The notes: generated from the sequence alone by a model not told the origin. Positions 22,800-35,219 are shown, counted from the stretch's first letter. The stretch: DNA of 64,000 nucleotides from Euonymus europaeus (GCA_963580455.1 OY756969.1:19688760-19752759), one strand, 5' to 3'. Numbers and translations are program-made.

Positions 22800-25630
22800 T
22801 CTGGCTTCCTCTCCTCTGATCTTTGTCTCTCTTCCTTTCCTCGCCCGCAGACAAACCCTAGCCTTCCTTCTTCTTATTTGTTTTGTTTCTTGCTCACATG
22901 GGTGCTTCCTTCATGTGGTGCTTTCTCTCTGGCGAGTCCAGGGTTTCTTCACACTTGCACAAGTGGTTCGCTTCTGAAGTTGTGCTCCCTCCAGGTTCAT
23001 GCATCTACTTTTCGATGTCATCTCACCTAATTTTTTTGCTTTTCATAATCGATTACTTCATCTGCCCTGCTATTTCAAACTTGTGTTTTGCTGCCGTCTT
23101 TGACTTTTAAAGGTCTAGAATCTATTGTTGGGTATGCAAGAGCCCATGAATGCTTATAATGATGCTAACTCTACGGGTGATTGGGATTGTAGATCATGAA
23201 AGCTTGATTTTGAGGGTCCATAATCTATCGTCGGGTATGCAAGAGGCCATGAATGCTTACAACACCAGTGGACGTCCGAATCCTTCGTCGATGATTCAGG
23301 CTTCTACAACTAAACCATAGTGGCCTTACTTCCTCAATCAGACCCATGTAGTGGATCTCCTGCAGGTGCAACTCTAGATCCACCCTATTCTCTCGTGTTA
23401 ACTTTAATTTGTCTAATAGGATGACAAATTTTCCTATAGGTTTTCAGATGGTCTTTCTTTGATGTGGATCTTCTAAATCCCAAATTACTCATGAATTTCT
23501 GGGGAAAAGAACCATGAATTCTATAATAAGGTAAGTTGAAGTAATGAATGTGTGAAGTATCTTCACCCAGTTATCATTTTCAACTCTCGATTAATTTGTC
23601 AATGCTTCGTCAATCACTCGTGAATATATTTGGTTCTTTGCAAAATATCCCCTTAATTCTCAGGTGAGCCAACCCCTCTGCAACCTGTTTATGTTGCAAT
23701 TTTTCATTTCCAGTAAAGTTTCTGCAACTTCAACCCTAATTTTAAAAGTCCTATAAAATTAGTGTCGTTAATTAATTCATTCAAGGGAGTTATGTGTTTG
23801 TCAATGGCCATTGATTGTATCTGAAATAATATGCTGCCAAAAAATTATTTTTATCACATCTTTGATGAAATGTTTTCAAATACATTAAATATTTGTGGTT
23901 CAATTGCTTTTCATCTCTCTTTTAGCTTTTGGAATTGTCTTTTCCACTTTCTCAAGATCTTTTAGTTTTGCAGAGCAATTCTATGGGCTTCAACTAGAGT
24001 ACAGAGTATCAGATTATGTCCAGAACCTTCGGAATGCTCTTTTTTGATGCTTTTTTCTTTATTTATTGTTATGTCAGATACTTTACTCATATATTCCTAG
24101 CTTCATATGCTCTATTTTTTTATTTTTTTTGTGATGCCTAATCCAGAAGAGCAACAATACATGATTGATCAAAATATTATGCAAATCAATGAAGGGTTAT
24201 ACCACCAGGTTACATGAAATGCATTTTCTTGCGTTTTGTAAGTCCTTTAGTAGTCATCTTATGTGCTTAAGTTTGTTCTGCATAAAGTCCTTTTTCCTGG
24301 TTTCTGCCTATTAATTGTTATTTTCCATTTCAATCAGTGGTATCCTATCTCTGATCTTTCGTGATAATTTTGATTGATTGATAGGTTGGCATTCAGAAAA
24401 ATTATTTGGGGAGTAATCAAAGCTATTCAGAGATGAAGAAATTTAGAAACAAGGTGAGATCCATAATGATCCAAAATGGTCCCATAAGCTATCCACCATT
24501 TGCCAAGAGAGGATCTGTTCTTCATCGTATTGCATTTAAGGTTACCCTACCCCTCAACCCCCTCCCCGGTGATCCAAAATGGTCCCATAATCTATCATTT
24601 TCCACATGGAAATTAATGTTTTTATTAATTCTCACTTAAGATTTACTTTTGTTACTTACTTTTCGAATGACATATCAGATGTTTCCTTTAAATTTATCCC
24701 TGTATTTCTTATGCCACTAAATTTCTATTGTTGTTTTCTTCATTGTTCACAATTTGAGGGTAAGATTTACTTCCAATTCTTACTTGCCAAACGACATATT
24801 TCCTTTAGCTTTTGCCGTATATTAGTTATGAAAATTAGTTTCTATTGCCAATTTCATCATTGTTCAAATTTCCTGCGAATATCATTTCAATCCTATTTTA
24901 AATTTCTTCATTATCTTAATTTTATCAGGTTTGTCATTTGACCAGCAGTTGCAGATGGAGGACTTTTAATCTTCCTTCAAAAATCGTCGAATTAAGGTAT
25001 TATTGGGTCATTCGAAAAGAATGAATTTTGTGTTCTTAATATATTTTTCACCTACCTATAATGGATAAGTTCTTTACCATTATTTGACACAATCTATTTT
25101 GTTTCTCTTATGTTCTCAAATTTTTTAGGATTTCAATTTGGTCATCCATCAATTTTCGGAGGCATTGGTATTTTATAGCACGACATTGGCATCATGGGAG
25201 TAGGTTTTCCTCTTCTTTGTAATTTTTCTTTCTATGAACAATTTTGATGGTCTAATTTGGAGTGGTTTAGGATTTAAAGTCATATGTGGAAATATGTTAG
25301 GAACTTCACCTTACATGATCTAACTGCTTTTGTATAGGTTCATAGTAGATAGTGGTTGTTATAACTAAGCCTTCATCTCAGGTTCTAATCATTTTTAAAA
25401 GGGATATAGACGCACTTTGTGGGATTGGGCATTTCATGACACTGTTGTGTACTATTTTATCCTCCAATTTTTCACTCTCTTTTGTTTTATATTTATTGTT
25501 TTGATTTTGTGCATTTTTTACACTTTCTCATTTCTTCTTAGTTTAGGTATTTTAGTATCTCTGGGGAAGATGAAGAGAAAAATTTGCGGCGCTCAAAACG
25601 GATGGTAAAGTACTAAAGTCATTGTTCTCT
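22800..25630 (+). other. Helitron interior: exon-like pieces of an unrecognised gene
   Basis: Looks like transcribed host DNA rather than transposon coding sequence: a CT-rich leader-like stretch with AAACCCTAG (22800-22960), then short exon-like frames bounded by AG and GT. Examples are 23233-23365 (RPNPSSMIQASTTKP, then a TAG, then WPYFLNQTHVVDLLQ), about 24130-24208 (MPNPEEQQYMIDQNIMQINE) and about 24385-24452 (VGIQKNYLGSNQSYSEMKKF). A roughly 100-bp segment is duplicated with divergence (GGGTATGCAAGAG at 23130 and 23234). I do not recognise the protein. At least one stop interrupts it, so it is a fragment. Confidence 0.4.
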
Positions 25631-26070
25631 GTTACCCTTTATTATAATCTTGCAATAGCCTTTTGCATCTTCCATTTTTTAATTGATTATATGCTAAGAA
25701 TATGGAAGAAAAAGAAGAAAAAGGTGAGGAAAGAAGCTAGAGAAAATGGATTGTACATATCATGGAGCTGTTGTATTCTATTTTCTTCTCCAATTTCTCA
25801 TTCTCTCTTTGCCTTTATATTTATTGTTTTGATTTTGCCTTCTTTTCAAAGTTACCCTTTATTATAATCTTGCAATAGCCTTTTGCATCTTCCATTTTTT
25901 AATTGATTATATGCTAAGAATATGGAAGAAAAAGAAGAAAAAGGTGAGGAAAGAAGCTAGAGAAAATGGATTGTACATATCATGGAGCTGTTGTATTCTA
26001 TTTTCTTCTCCAATTTCTCATTCTCTCTTTGCCTTTATATTTATTGTTTTGATTTTGCCTTCTTTTCAAA
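25631..26070 (+). repeat. Exact 220-bp tandem duplication
   Basis: 25631-25850 and 25851-26070 are adjacent copies that read identically by eye, both starting GTTACCCTTTATTATAATC and ending CTTCTTTTCAAA. A third, diverged partial copy is visible upstream (about 25440-25510, CTATTTTATCCTCCAATTTT, TATTTATTGTTTTGATTTTG). The identity implies a recent duplication (or an assembly artefact). Confidence 0.92.
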
Positions 26071-26894
26071 TAAACTGTATGTAAAAATCCTTGCTATATC
26101 TTTTAGTATAGGAAGGCTTTTAGAGAATCAAATAATATGGAAATTTATAAGGAGACCTGGAATGACACAAAATTTACATGGTTCTCTCACAAATGTCCAA
26201 TACAGTCTCTTACTGCACATAAGGAGTAAAGAAGAAAATGGTTATTTGGAAGGTTTAGGATGAAAAAAAAGTTAACCTACATTGGAGGCTTGGAGCATCG
26301 TTGTGATCCCAATAAAGGTAATTGAGTGAGGCAGTGGAAGATCTTTATGCCATCATTAAAAAAATATGAGCTCTTTAAAGATTATACAGAGTTCTTATGG
26401 TTTGTAAGATTGTGAGACTGTGTTTGTACTTTTCTAAATTTCTATTTAATTTAATTTTTTCCTTTTTCCTTTTTGTGGTTGTTTTCTATTACGTTGTTTT
26501 TCTCGCTCACCAATTGGGTTTATGATTACTTGCTCATTGTGGTAGAGGGAACGCCATTTCAGAAACCCATAAAACAAGCAAAGATTAATCGTAGAATGCC
26601 ATTTCGAGTAGACCCCATCATGACTTCTCTTGATGAGTAAAGGTTATTGGGGTCTTAGCTTGATATTGCAATTTTTGCATCTCCATGTCAATAATTTTTC
26701 GTGGTTCTTTGTTTTGTGATGGAAAAGTAGATAGAAAAATGGTGGTTTATATTTGCAATCACCAAAAAACTTTGTTCCAGTTTTTCATTTTAGCGTCTAT
26801 TTGATATTTTTGCAACTTCGGCTAATTATATGATGTTTTAAGAGTTTGTCCACAAATCTTCTAAATCGGGAATTTTATCGAAACAAAATTTGAT
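26071..26894 (+). other. Helitron 3' interior, possible last exon
   Basis: Mostly AT-rich and intron-like. A frame at about 26545-26640 (EGTPFQKPIKQAKINRRMPF and then DPIMTSLDE before a stop) could be a C-terminal exon of the same unrecognised gene. No family identified. Confidence 0.3.
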
Positions 26895-26924
26895 AACTCG
26901 TGCAATGCACAAGTTAAACACTAG
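26895..26924 (+). terminator. Helitron 3' hairpin and CTAG terminus
   Basis: Stem AACTCGTGC / GCACAAGTT with one mismatch and a 3-nt loop, then AAACA and CTAG. In Helitrons this hairpin marks the end of rolling-circle replication. The flanking T at 26925 fits the A-T insertion rule. Confidence 0.6.
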
Positions 26925-27731
26925 TGAAATTAATAAAACCATAGGCCAAAGCAACCAGTGAAATACAATAACTAATGATAAAAGGCAATAGCCAACATTT
27001 TGTCTCTTGTAGCAGTATGCTTATCCTCACATATCCATTTACAACACCACATCAAGGCAGAAGAACAACAACACATGATAATAAAAGCATATCCATTTTC
27101 AAGATTTGGCTAACAAATAAATACCAAATTGAAATATTCTTCCAATAATCAAAACTATAGAATATCAAGCATTTAAGGCAAACCAAACCCAGAGTAAAGA
27201 GCATAAGGTAAGCAGTTTTGAAATGTAACAAAATGATCCCCTTGAAGGTGGAAATATACCTTCCAGTATTCAGGAAAATTAACTACCCGAGAGGAAATAG
27301 AACTATTACTCGGGAGCTTCGAAGGTGGGTCAGGTAAGAGGAAAGTTTGAGATGTTGGTCATTTTGACTATGTGGTTTCAAATATGATAATGGGCTGGTA
27401 TAGCAATGGTGATGGAGTGGAGAGGACGACCATGGTGCTGGATTTCTTGGAGAAGAGGCTCAGGTATGTGGTGTTTGAGGGAAAGAATCGTGATAAACCC
27501 AGCGAACAGAGGAACCAAAATCTTCCCCCTCCACCTTTGTCAACTTCACCACCTATTTACATCTTCCAAATCAAAATCAACTCTTTCCTTTCTTGCTTAT
27601 TCTCTACCCGAAATCAGCCCCTGAATCCTCCAAACATTTATTTTAAAATTCCCCTGTTACCGACCTCTTTTCTTCTTTCCATCAATGGCGTCTCTTCCCT
27701 AAATAACTGAAAATCTCTACTTTCTTAGAAT
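26925..27731. other. No gene recognised
   Basis: Between the Helitron end and the FAR1-like C-terminal fragment. Open frames near 27372-27710 show no family motif. Confidence 0.4.
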
Positions 27732-28760
27732 AGACACTGACCCCAGATCAAATCACTACGAAAACACTATATATGTGGTCTTCCCAAATACAAGGCATAA
27801 ATTGTGTTTGTGGCACATCATGAAAAAAGTTCAAGAGAAGTTTGATTCTCACTCTAATTATGAGAGTATTGCCAAGATGTTGGGATAAACTGTGTATGAT
27901 TCTCAAACTATTGAGGTGTTTGAAGGTAAAATGTCTAAACTTGTGTAGTGTAATTAAAGCCTAAACTATTGTAATAATAAAAGCATATAATGTATTAGTC
28001 TGAACTTTTAATAACCTGCTCTTTTACAATTTTATTTTCTTCTTTTTTTGTACATGTAAGTATCTTAAATTTAATGTAATGTACCATAACTTTAATGTAA
28101 TTTTTTGAAAAAATAGTGTTATTATACTGCATTGACAATTCAATTATCTGTTACGTAGAAACATGATTATTGATGGTTTACATTTACTACTCCGGTGAGA
28201 ATCTTTGTCAAGAGATATTTATGGGTTGGGATGTCCATAATTGGATGAAGTGAGAGTATGAATGCATTTTTTGATGGTTACATCTACTCAAAGACCACAC
28301 TTAAGTAGTTTCTTGAGTAGTATGATAATGCATTATGGAAGAGGATTGAAAAGGAAAACCAAGCCGATTTTGAGTAATTCAACAAGTAAATTTGTTGCTC
28401 CACTTTCTATGATATGGAGAAGCAAATGCAAAGTTTGTACATGCCTAAAATTTTGTAGAGTTTTAGAAGAAGTTAATTGTGATGATGCACTATAGAATCA
28501 CATCAATTCAGATGTCTTCATACTCATCTGAATACCATATATACAAAGATATCATTTATGGCGATGGGGGTAAGAAGAAGATGTTGTTCTCTGTTTCGTA
28601 TGATGGAGTTGAGTTGAGGTGTTCTTGTCCTCGGTTTGAGTTTAAGGCCATATTGTGCCACCATTCCATATATGTTCTTATAGCAAATGATCAATTTGTA
28701 CTACATGAAGTATTTTTAGGCGATGAAGGAAAGATGTTCGACGATGTCATACCTGGGTGA
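27732..28760 (+). pseudogene. FAR1/FHY3-like gene, C-terminal fragment
   Basis: Begins in the family phrase TD...VFPNTRHKLCLWHIMKK (27735-27830), continues with a decayed linker, ESMNAFFDGYIYSKTTLK and YDNALWKRIEKENQADFE (28250-28370), then a SWIM zinc finger CSCPRFEFKAILCHHSIYVL (about 28620-28680). At least five stops (e.g. after KMLG, TTLK, FLE, DFE) and an insertion of unrelated AT-rich DNA at about 27930-28200 interrupt it. The order fits the missing second half of the fragment at 16040-16680. Confidence 0.65.
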
Positions 28761-29899
28761 GAGTGAATTACGTTGGGTGGATTCTTATTGAGTCACAACT
28801 GGGGTATGAAGATATATGTAAATCATTCACTAGATTGGATGACCTTGCAGCTGAAAATGTCACATTTTTTTTACTTATGTAATGCAATGGATTGATGATT
28901 CCTCAAAAACCATGTGATCTACTACAAATGCATCGTTGACTTCTACATTGTCTAATTCTTGTGATTCTAAGGTCAAACGGGAGAACAACGTCCGTGAAGT
29001 GTCATGAAGAAGAGGATTTTTAAAAGGAAGTAGAAGGAGAGTTATAGTAATATGATGCCATCATTACAAACAAACGTGGATGGTGAATGTTGAGGACTAA
29101 GGTTGTCATTATGTTGTATTTGCATGTTTCAGAATACATAATGTTGTCAAATTATTGGTGGCTGCAACATATGTTTTGTGTTTGGTTGTCAAAATTGGTT
29201 TCCTCACTATTTTATCGAACTGGTTAATTACATTTAATCATAGGTCAATTAAATTATATGTTAGTTGCTTTTACATTACAATAAGCAGTAGATAATGAAA
29301 TTACTACTTCCTACATAACAACCTTCAAAATATTCAAAGATCAAGTTAAACCATATATTAGCATAACCCAAAAGTTTTTACATATGTTTATTGTTCATAA
29401 TATGCTTGATAGTGTTTGATAGTACCATTTTACCAACACTAGGATATGTTGGACAAACCAACAACAAAATCACGTGACAAATTGGAATGACATCAACGAT
29501 TTACCCAAGAATAGTTTTCGTTGTTCAAGAAACAATGTATCACTTCTGCCGTAAACTTGCAGAGGTTAAATTTGTTCAACTTTGTTGGAATGGTTGAATA
29601 TTCTCTTGATGATATAAAAGTAGATAAGCCCACAATCAACCTTCTTTTTTAAAGAAAAAAAAATTAGGTAAGAGAGCAATAAATTATGTCTAGAATGTAT
29701 TGTTCAAAATTTGGAATGTTTACGAGTCGTGTGGTTGTCTTGGTGTATCTCATCTTGTCAACATGTTTGGCAACATTGGTTGGCTTTCATTTACAAAGAT
29801 AGATAAGTTATTGAAATATTTAAACTATAATAATTAAATTCTCAATAAGACATAATGAATTAGAAACTATATTTTCAAATTTGGTCAGTGAAGTGGAAA
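28761..29899. other. No gene recognised
   Basis: AT-rich. It holds frayed sequence downstream of the FAR1-like finger and no readable domain. It may include decayed 3' parts of the Ulp1-like gene that follows on the minus strand. Confidence 0.4.
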
Positions 29900-32562
29900 T
29901 ATAATTTACTAGTATTGTCTAATATAGTCTGTTAGTTTTTCAACTACAAATTTCTTAAATAGTTCATGCCAACCCCACTTCAAGAATGTCATTGACGAAT
30001 TTGTTATCGTTAGCGAAGATGCCTTCACATCTTCATTTTTTTCCCTATTGGTAGATTTTGTTGCTGTCGCATTAGGTATTTGGCATATGCACTGATGAGC
30101 TAAAAAATCACTCAAGTAATGATGAACATTAAAATGGAATGCACATTCACATTTTATAACAAGATAATTAAATTATAAAAGAACTTACATTGTTTGATAC
30201 CATGTCACTATTCACAAAACCCAACAGTTCACTCCATAGGTGATAATTATCTTTGAACCAAAATGATTACTCTCCCCATATTTTTACATTTGTTAATTTA
30301 TAGTGCAATAAGCGTGAGATTCCTCAGAATTAATCCGCTTAATAACAAACATGTAATAAAATGTAATTATGCAAATTATAAATCATGTCTTAGATTCATT
30401 ATGGTACTAAGTAACACTTACTTGCTATTTGCTTATTTTGTGATATCAATACACCTTATAACCTGTCCATCAGGTACATCTCTAGGAAAGTGCCCTATTT
30501 TTCATTAATTTCCTTTTGTGGCATAGACTTATCTGGCAGATCGATTGAATCAATATCACATAACTCAATTTCAATAGTATCAATCTCCTATTTAGATATC
30601 TTTGCACGAGGTTGTTTCTCACTAAAATGATAATCAAAACAGAGTCTTCTCTTACTATCTAAGTCATCATCTTTATTCCCCTAATCATCGAGCTAGTATC
30701 CTCAATGAATCATTTTACATTGATTGGTTGTGGGGTAATCTCACTTGAAATCACTAGTGAACTACTAGGATTGACATATGTTACCTACAAAAAATCACGT
30801 AGATGAAACTCATTAGTCATTTCAACATTGCTTGGTTTTTTAACATGAACAAGACTTCGAACGTGATTCTTTGTATCGTAAAAAATAATTATGTTTTTGG
30901 TCTCCGATTTCAACATTTTAAAATTGTGTTATGATTTTTATCTTCTCTTTAGACAATATCTTTAGAGTCTTTTATCTATGTAAATCCACTATCAAAGACT
31001 CCAACTTATTGCCCTTGCATTCTTTCCTTGTCTTCTAATTGAATCAAGTTCTACATCTATAGTATCTCAATATCCTTTCAAGATGTGTCAGATTACACCT
31101 CAAGCTTTCCTATCATCTCAAGCGCTTCATTCAAGGCCTTCACGACATCAATCGATCCATGTTCATCGTCATTCGTTGAAAGAAAATCAAATTGGATACC
31201 ATATAAGTTATCAAAATCCATGTAAGGAGCGTGGCTTCGATCACTATAATGATTATCTCTCATTTGGTGAGATTTGGAACTTGGTATGATTTTGGAATGG
31301 ATGCTATCAATTGTTCGATAGTCAATTTATGTCTTTGAGTCAGAAAGTTCATAACATTTCATCACGGAGATAGTGCATTGCTTGTTGAATGCATCCTTTT
31401 TCTTGTCAGTCATTACCAACTCACATTCAATGACATGTGAAGCCTGCAATTCACATGGTATGTTATCCAAACTGTGCAAATACATTATTACTCTACATAA
31501 TGTTAATGACTCAATATAAACCATAATATTCATGGGATTCGATACAATAACTAGAATGTAAAATGTAATTGTCTAGCTCAATATTGAATCTTCAACTACA
31601 ATTTTGAAAGAAAAATAACATTGACCTTTCTCCTTCTCAGGGTCACTATATACTTTCTACTAAAACGTTTGGGCCATCGTCCTATGTCCCATTTTAGGAA
31701 TCTTGGGAATAGTTTAGCATTATTGGGTGGGAAGACATTGGTATGCTCACAAAACCAGTATTGTGATTAGAATAGATTGTAGAGTTTTTTTAAATCACCA
31801 TTAAACAAATCAGATGGAAGGTATAATTTAATAATTATGTAATTTAGCATGTTCATTGACATCACAGTCAAACATCCAGTGATTTTTTTAGACTTGCTGT
31901 TATTTTTCTTCGAAGATTCCTTAATAGTGTTCGTGATCGCCTTCGAGCAATTGTACTTTTTCATACGATCCAAATCATTCATAAACTTGATGAATGCCCA
32001 AGATAATTGATCTTCCCTTGTTGAATAGAAAAATGTGAGGCAAACATAGAAAACCAATAGTTTTGCATGATCCTCAACGTCCATATTATCATCTACTATC
32101 ACAACATTATGTATAACATCCCTTACACTTTTAGCATTTATTACAGGTATATGATTAAATCTCCTATCCAAAAAATCACTTGTCACTGGCTTTGACATTC
32201 TTCTGATATTCTTATTTTTTTCTCTCTTGAAACTAAATCAAATGTATTCTTGGGAATTTATTTCGCTCAACCGTACCTTTCTTGACCCAAGCATAAAGCA
32301 GCCTTTATCTTCATCGAATGTTCGAAGCATTTCACATATGATATAATCTTGATTTTGTGCCTGAAGTCATAGTGGTTGTCACCCATGAGTTTCCTGAACA
32401 TGAGCCAAAATTGTGTCTTTTGGAGATAAATTTTCAGTTTCTTTGATAAATACAGGCTACGTAGAGTAATTTTTTCACCACGATCTCCTCTTTTGTCGAT
32501 GTCAGTTTATTCTTTTTGGGGTTTTCCTTGCCTGCTTGGACTTTATTGGTTTGCTTTGCCAT
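29900..32562 (-). pseudogene. Second Ulp1/DUF1985-type MULE gene, heavily decayed
   Basis: A relative of the gene at 5923-9750. Plausible start at 32562 (MAKQTNKVQAGKENPKKNK; the first copy starts MAKTRGVKNIPKK). A DUF1985-like block at 31767-32198 (FLDRRFNHIPVINAKSV, LSWAFIKFMNDLDRMKKYN, SKKITGCLTVM) lines up with GWGFMEYIEDLERMMDYN and VTGCVTLL of the first copy. At about 31685-31755 it reads YWFCEHTNVFPPNNAKLFPR then FLKWDI, matching the first copy's YWFCEHT and FPRFLKWDL. Acidic/Lys-rich remnants follow (30540-30720). I could not read a trustworthy catalytic His or Cys. No MuDR transposase or terminal repeats were found around it. Confidence 0.6.
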
Positions 32563-34709
32563 AACTGTTCCTTTTGTTTGGGCTTCCAATGTCAATATTG
32601 TCATAAAAAAATAACAAGCATGTCACATTATACCAACGCTGCCAATATAGATCCAATAAGTTTCAAACAGAGACAACTATTCCAATTATATTATATATCA
32701 TGTCAAATACACTATGGTGCACCGTTTTCTAACAACATGCTTGCTATAATGTTGGCAACCAAAAAACCCCCCAACATGCCAGAATCAACCAAAATTAGCT
32801 AGTATTCAATTTGGCATGTCTATATTCGTGATAGAACCCATAAACTAATTGAAAAACCTAATCAAACTCACATTTATTCAGGGTAAAAACACACTAAGTT
32901 ACACCAACATAATCGGCAATTAGGAGCACAAGGAACCCGTGTCAACAAATTTTCATCAATGCATCATGTACACAAGTTTTGTATAATGTAAGACCTTTTA
33001 ATCACATAATAAACTCATAAATGAGGACACAAACCAACAATCAATTCAATTTTTGGTGAAATTTCTCATGATGCAACAAAGAAACAATGGAGCACAAAAT
33101 TTTATCAGCTTACTTGTTGTAGAGTGCTCGACAACGCATCCAACGGTTGCGATAAAAACAACTTCTCCAAAGGCTGCCAAAATTGCAATGTATTCAGCTC
33201 TAAAAATGAGTTCGTCTAGAGGTGGGAGATTTACGGTGTAAACAGGTTTAGAAAGCAACAAAACCTATTTTTGGGTTTTGAAAAATCATGCTAATGCATG
33301 TATCAATTTTACCTCAGTTAAATTATTTAACCTCATTAGTTACATTATTTGACTTTTCAAAAAGTTAAATGTATCCTAGTCAGCTGCTTACTCATCTAGC
33401 ACAAGGCTTATAGATGCCTATGGACATTTTCCATCATCTAAAATCATTGAAAAGTCAAAACATTTGAGGTGGGCTACTTACAGCCTTGCAAAATGAATAA
33501 AGATTGGATGTTGAAAACTGTTAGACACCGTTGGAGGTTCCTATCAAAGAACGTTCGATGGTCAAGTTAGTGATTATAATTATGATAAGAAATGCTAATG
33601 TATGCAAAGGATGAAGTGTGTGTAGGGTGATCAGTAGGAAGTGAGTCAAAAGATTTTATAAGTAAATTTGTATTTAGGTTTCTCTGATTTAGATTCATCA
33701 TCCTCTTCATGAAAGAGGATGAATGAAGGTATTTATAATAAGCTTCATAAAGGAAATTGAGAAGCTGCGTATGCCACGTGAAAAACAAGTTATAAAACGA
33801 TTATGAAAGGGGAAACACTATTCAAACTCCCCTAGGCCAAACCCTACCCTTACTCCTTACTTTTTATACTTTTGTGCGCCAACTTTTGTGAGGATTGTGA
33901 CCCACCATGGACCTTTTTTGTTTTGTTCTACATTATCCGTCTATCTTGTGTCAGCTTCACACATCTCTTGGTCATTAAATCACTCATCCAATGACTAGGA
34001 TTTCACTTGGCACCTTACATATATTCCTACATATTTTCTTCTCAAAAAATAAAAACATTATTATTTTTTCTTCTTTATGTTTTCTTCTGAAGAAAAAAAA
34101 AACATTACTAAGGAGCAGGGATAGGATGAAAAGCGATCTGATTTTTTTTTGAGAAGCCCACTAGCCACACAAATGTTAACTCACATTCAAGGGGCATGAA
34201 CATTACCACAACGGATAAAAACTACCCAAATCTCAACCCCCGGTGAGTATAGAATCTTAAAAAATACATGAACAAGATAGATCAAAAAAAATTAAGTGAG
34301 AATGAGAGGTAGCCTAATTGATCATGTTGTCTGCCTAGGACCTTAAATTCGAATGAGGTGGAGGACTAACAACGTACTTTATGTGTTTCCTTTATATATA
34401 TAATTCTTTTCTTTTATAATTAGTTTGCCTTTCTTAAATTAATTAATTAATAATTCTTGTTTCTACAAAGTAATTTTGTTAAACGTTGTCACCATCTTTT
34501 TACTGTCCCCCACATAAGACACTAACAAGAGGACAAAGTGGTCATTCTAAGCTTACCATGTTACTAAATTTTCTTGCGGTAGAGCACCCTTTTTGACTTT
34601 ATTTTATAATTACTTTATTTTTCACTCAAGGTGACATATCATTAGGTTTATTGATATGTATCTTAATCTATTTAACATGGAATAATCTTAACTTTTAGCT
34701 ATTCTAAGA
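32563..34709. other. No gene recognised
   Basis: About 2.1 kb upstream of the second Ulp1-like gene. It includes T/A-rich stretches and a GC-richer patch (33800-34000). A possible tRNA-like SINE phrase occurs near 34308-34360 (TAGCCTAATTGA as box A, AAATTCGAATG as a weak box B) followed by T-rich sequence; this is too weak to call. Confidence 0.4.
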
Positions 34710-35022
34710 GTATCATGATTTTATCGTACTTTGCCAGTCTTCTTTCTGGATATATGCAAAAACTAACTCACACTCACTTTGGTATTGCTAGGAGAGTTAT
34801 GATATATTTGAAGGGAACTCAAGATTATGGGATATTCTATGAATTTGGAAAAAAGTTAAGGTTTTTTGGTTTCTGTGATAATGATTGAGCAGGCTATATG
34901 GATGACATGAAGAGTACAAATAGAGGTGTGTTTCAGCTTGGGGACTAATGTACTTGGGCATATTAAAAACAAAAATGTGTGATGTTCTCTTATGCTAAGG
35001 TAGAGCTGGTGGTAACTATTAT
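34710..35022 (+). pseudogene. Outer copia relic, left part (RNase H side)
   Basis: Copia RT/RNase-H boundary sequence: SGYMQKLTHTHFGIARRVMI, YLKGTQDYGIFYEFGK, a decayed FFGFCDND*AGYMDDMKST and VFQLGD, ending FSYAKVELVVTI. The sequence stops where the inner copia LTR begins and resumes at 39685. Confidence 0.75.
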
Positions 35023-35200
35023 TGAGGGTCTTAGCTGTTTATTAGTGTTTAGTATTATTGTCAGTTGTTATGTTATTATTGGTTCTATTGTAGGGTTTTC
35101 CCTTTGCTGTTAATATATATTTGCCATGCCTGTTTAGCTCTGTATTGTTGCCGTCACGAATCTATGGAATACCCTTTTAGTTGAGTTCTTGTATTTTTCT
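35023..35200 (+). repeat. 5' LTR of the inner copia
   Basis: Starts TGAGGGTCTTAGCTG and ends GTATTTTTCT. The 3' copy matches along its length with scattered substitutions and an approximately 12-bp gap near CCATGCCTGTTTAG, indicating an old insertion. Short for a copia LTR. Confidence 0.8.
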
Positions 35201-35203
35201 ATC

Positions 35204-35216
35204 TTGGTATCAGATC
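35204..35216 (+). promoter_or_regulatory. Primer-binding site (initiator tRNA-Met type)
   Basis: TGGTATCAGATCC directly follows the 5' LTR. It matches the usual copia site TGGTATCAGAGC with a change near its 3' end. Confidence 0.75.
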
Positions 35217-35219
35217 CTT

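Larger units (their letters stand above)
18270..26924 (+). mobile_element. Putative non-autonomous Helitron with exon-like cargo, interrupted by hAT
   Basis: 3' end: AACTCGTGC-AAT-GCACAAGTT forms a near-perfect hairpin (26895-26915), followed by AAACACTAG and then host T (26925). This is the Helitron 3' signature: hairpin, about 10 nt, CTRR, insertion before T. A compatible 5' end is TCTATCTCTGTATCTTTCAT at 18270, preceded by host A (18269), giving the required A/T target. Removing the 4.34-kb hAT leaves about 4.3 kb. No Rep/helicase gene is present. The interior looks like a captured host gene segment: T-rich introns, GT-AG-like junctions and short exon-like frames. The 3' end is fairly firm; the 5' end is inferred. 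Confidence 0.5.

Noticed and set aside
22716..23110. Several overlapping plus-strand ORFs
   Set aside because: Three frames open at once in a CT-rich leader-like stretch, crossing the hAT border at 22791; no conserved motif.
24606..26263. Small ORFs with transmembrane-like character
   Set aside because: AT-rich intron-like DNA and the 220-bp duplication; no start context, motif or homology signal.
33046..33261. Overlapping ORFs on both strands
   Set aside because: Neither shows a recognisable domain; probably chance in the region upstream of the second Ulp1-like gene.
34300..34400. tRNA-derived SINE
   Set aside because: Box A fits, but box B is weak and no 3' tail or target duplication could be defined.
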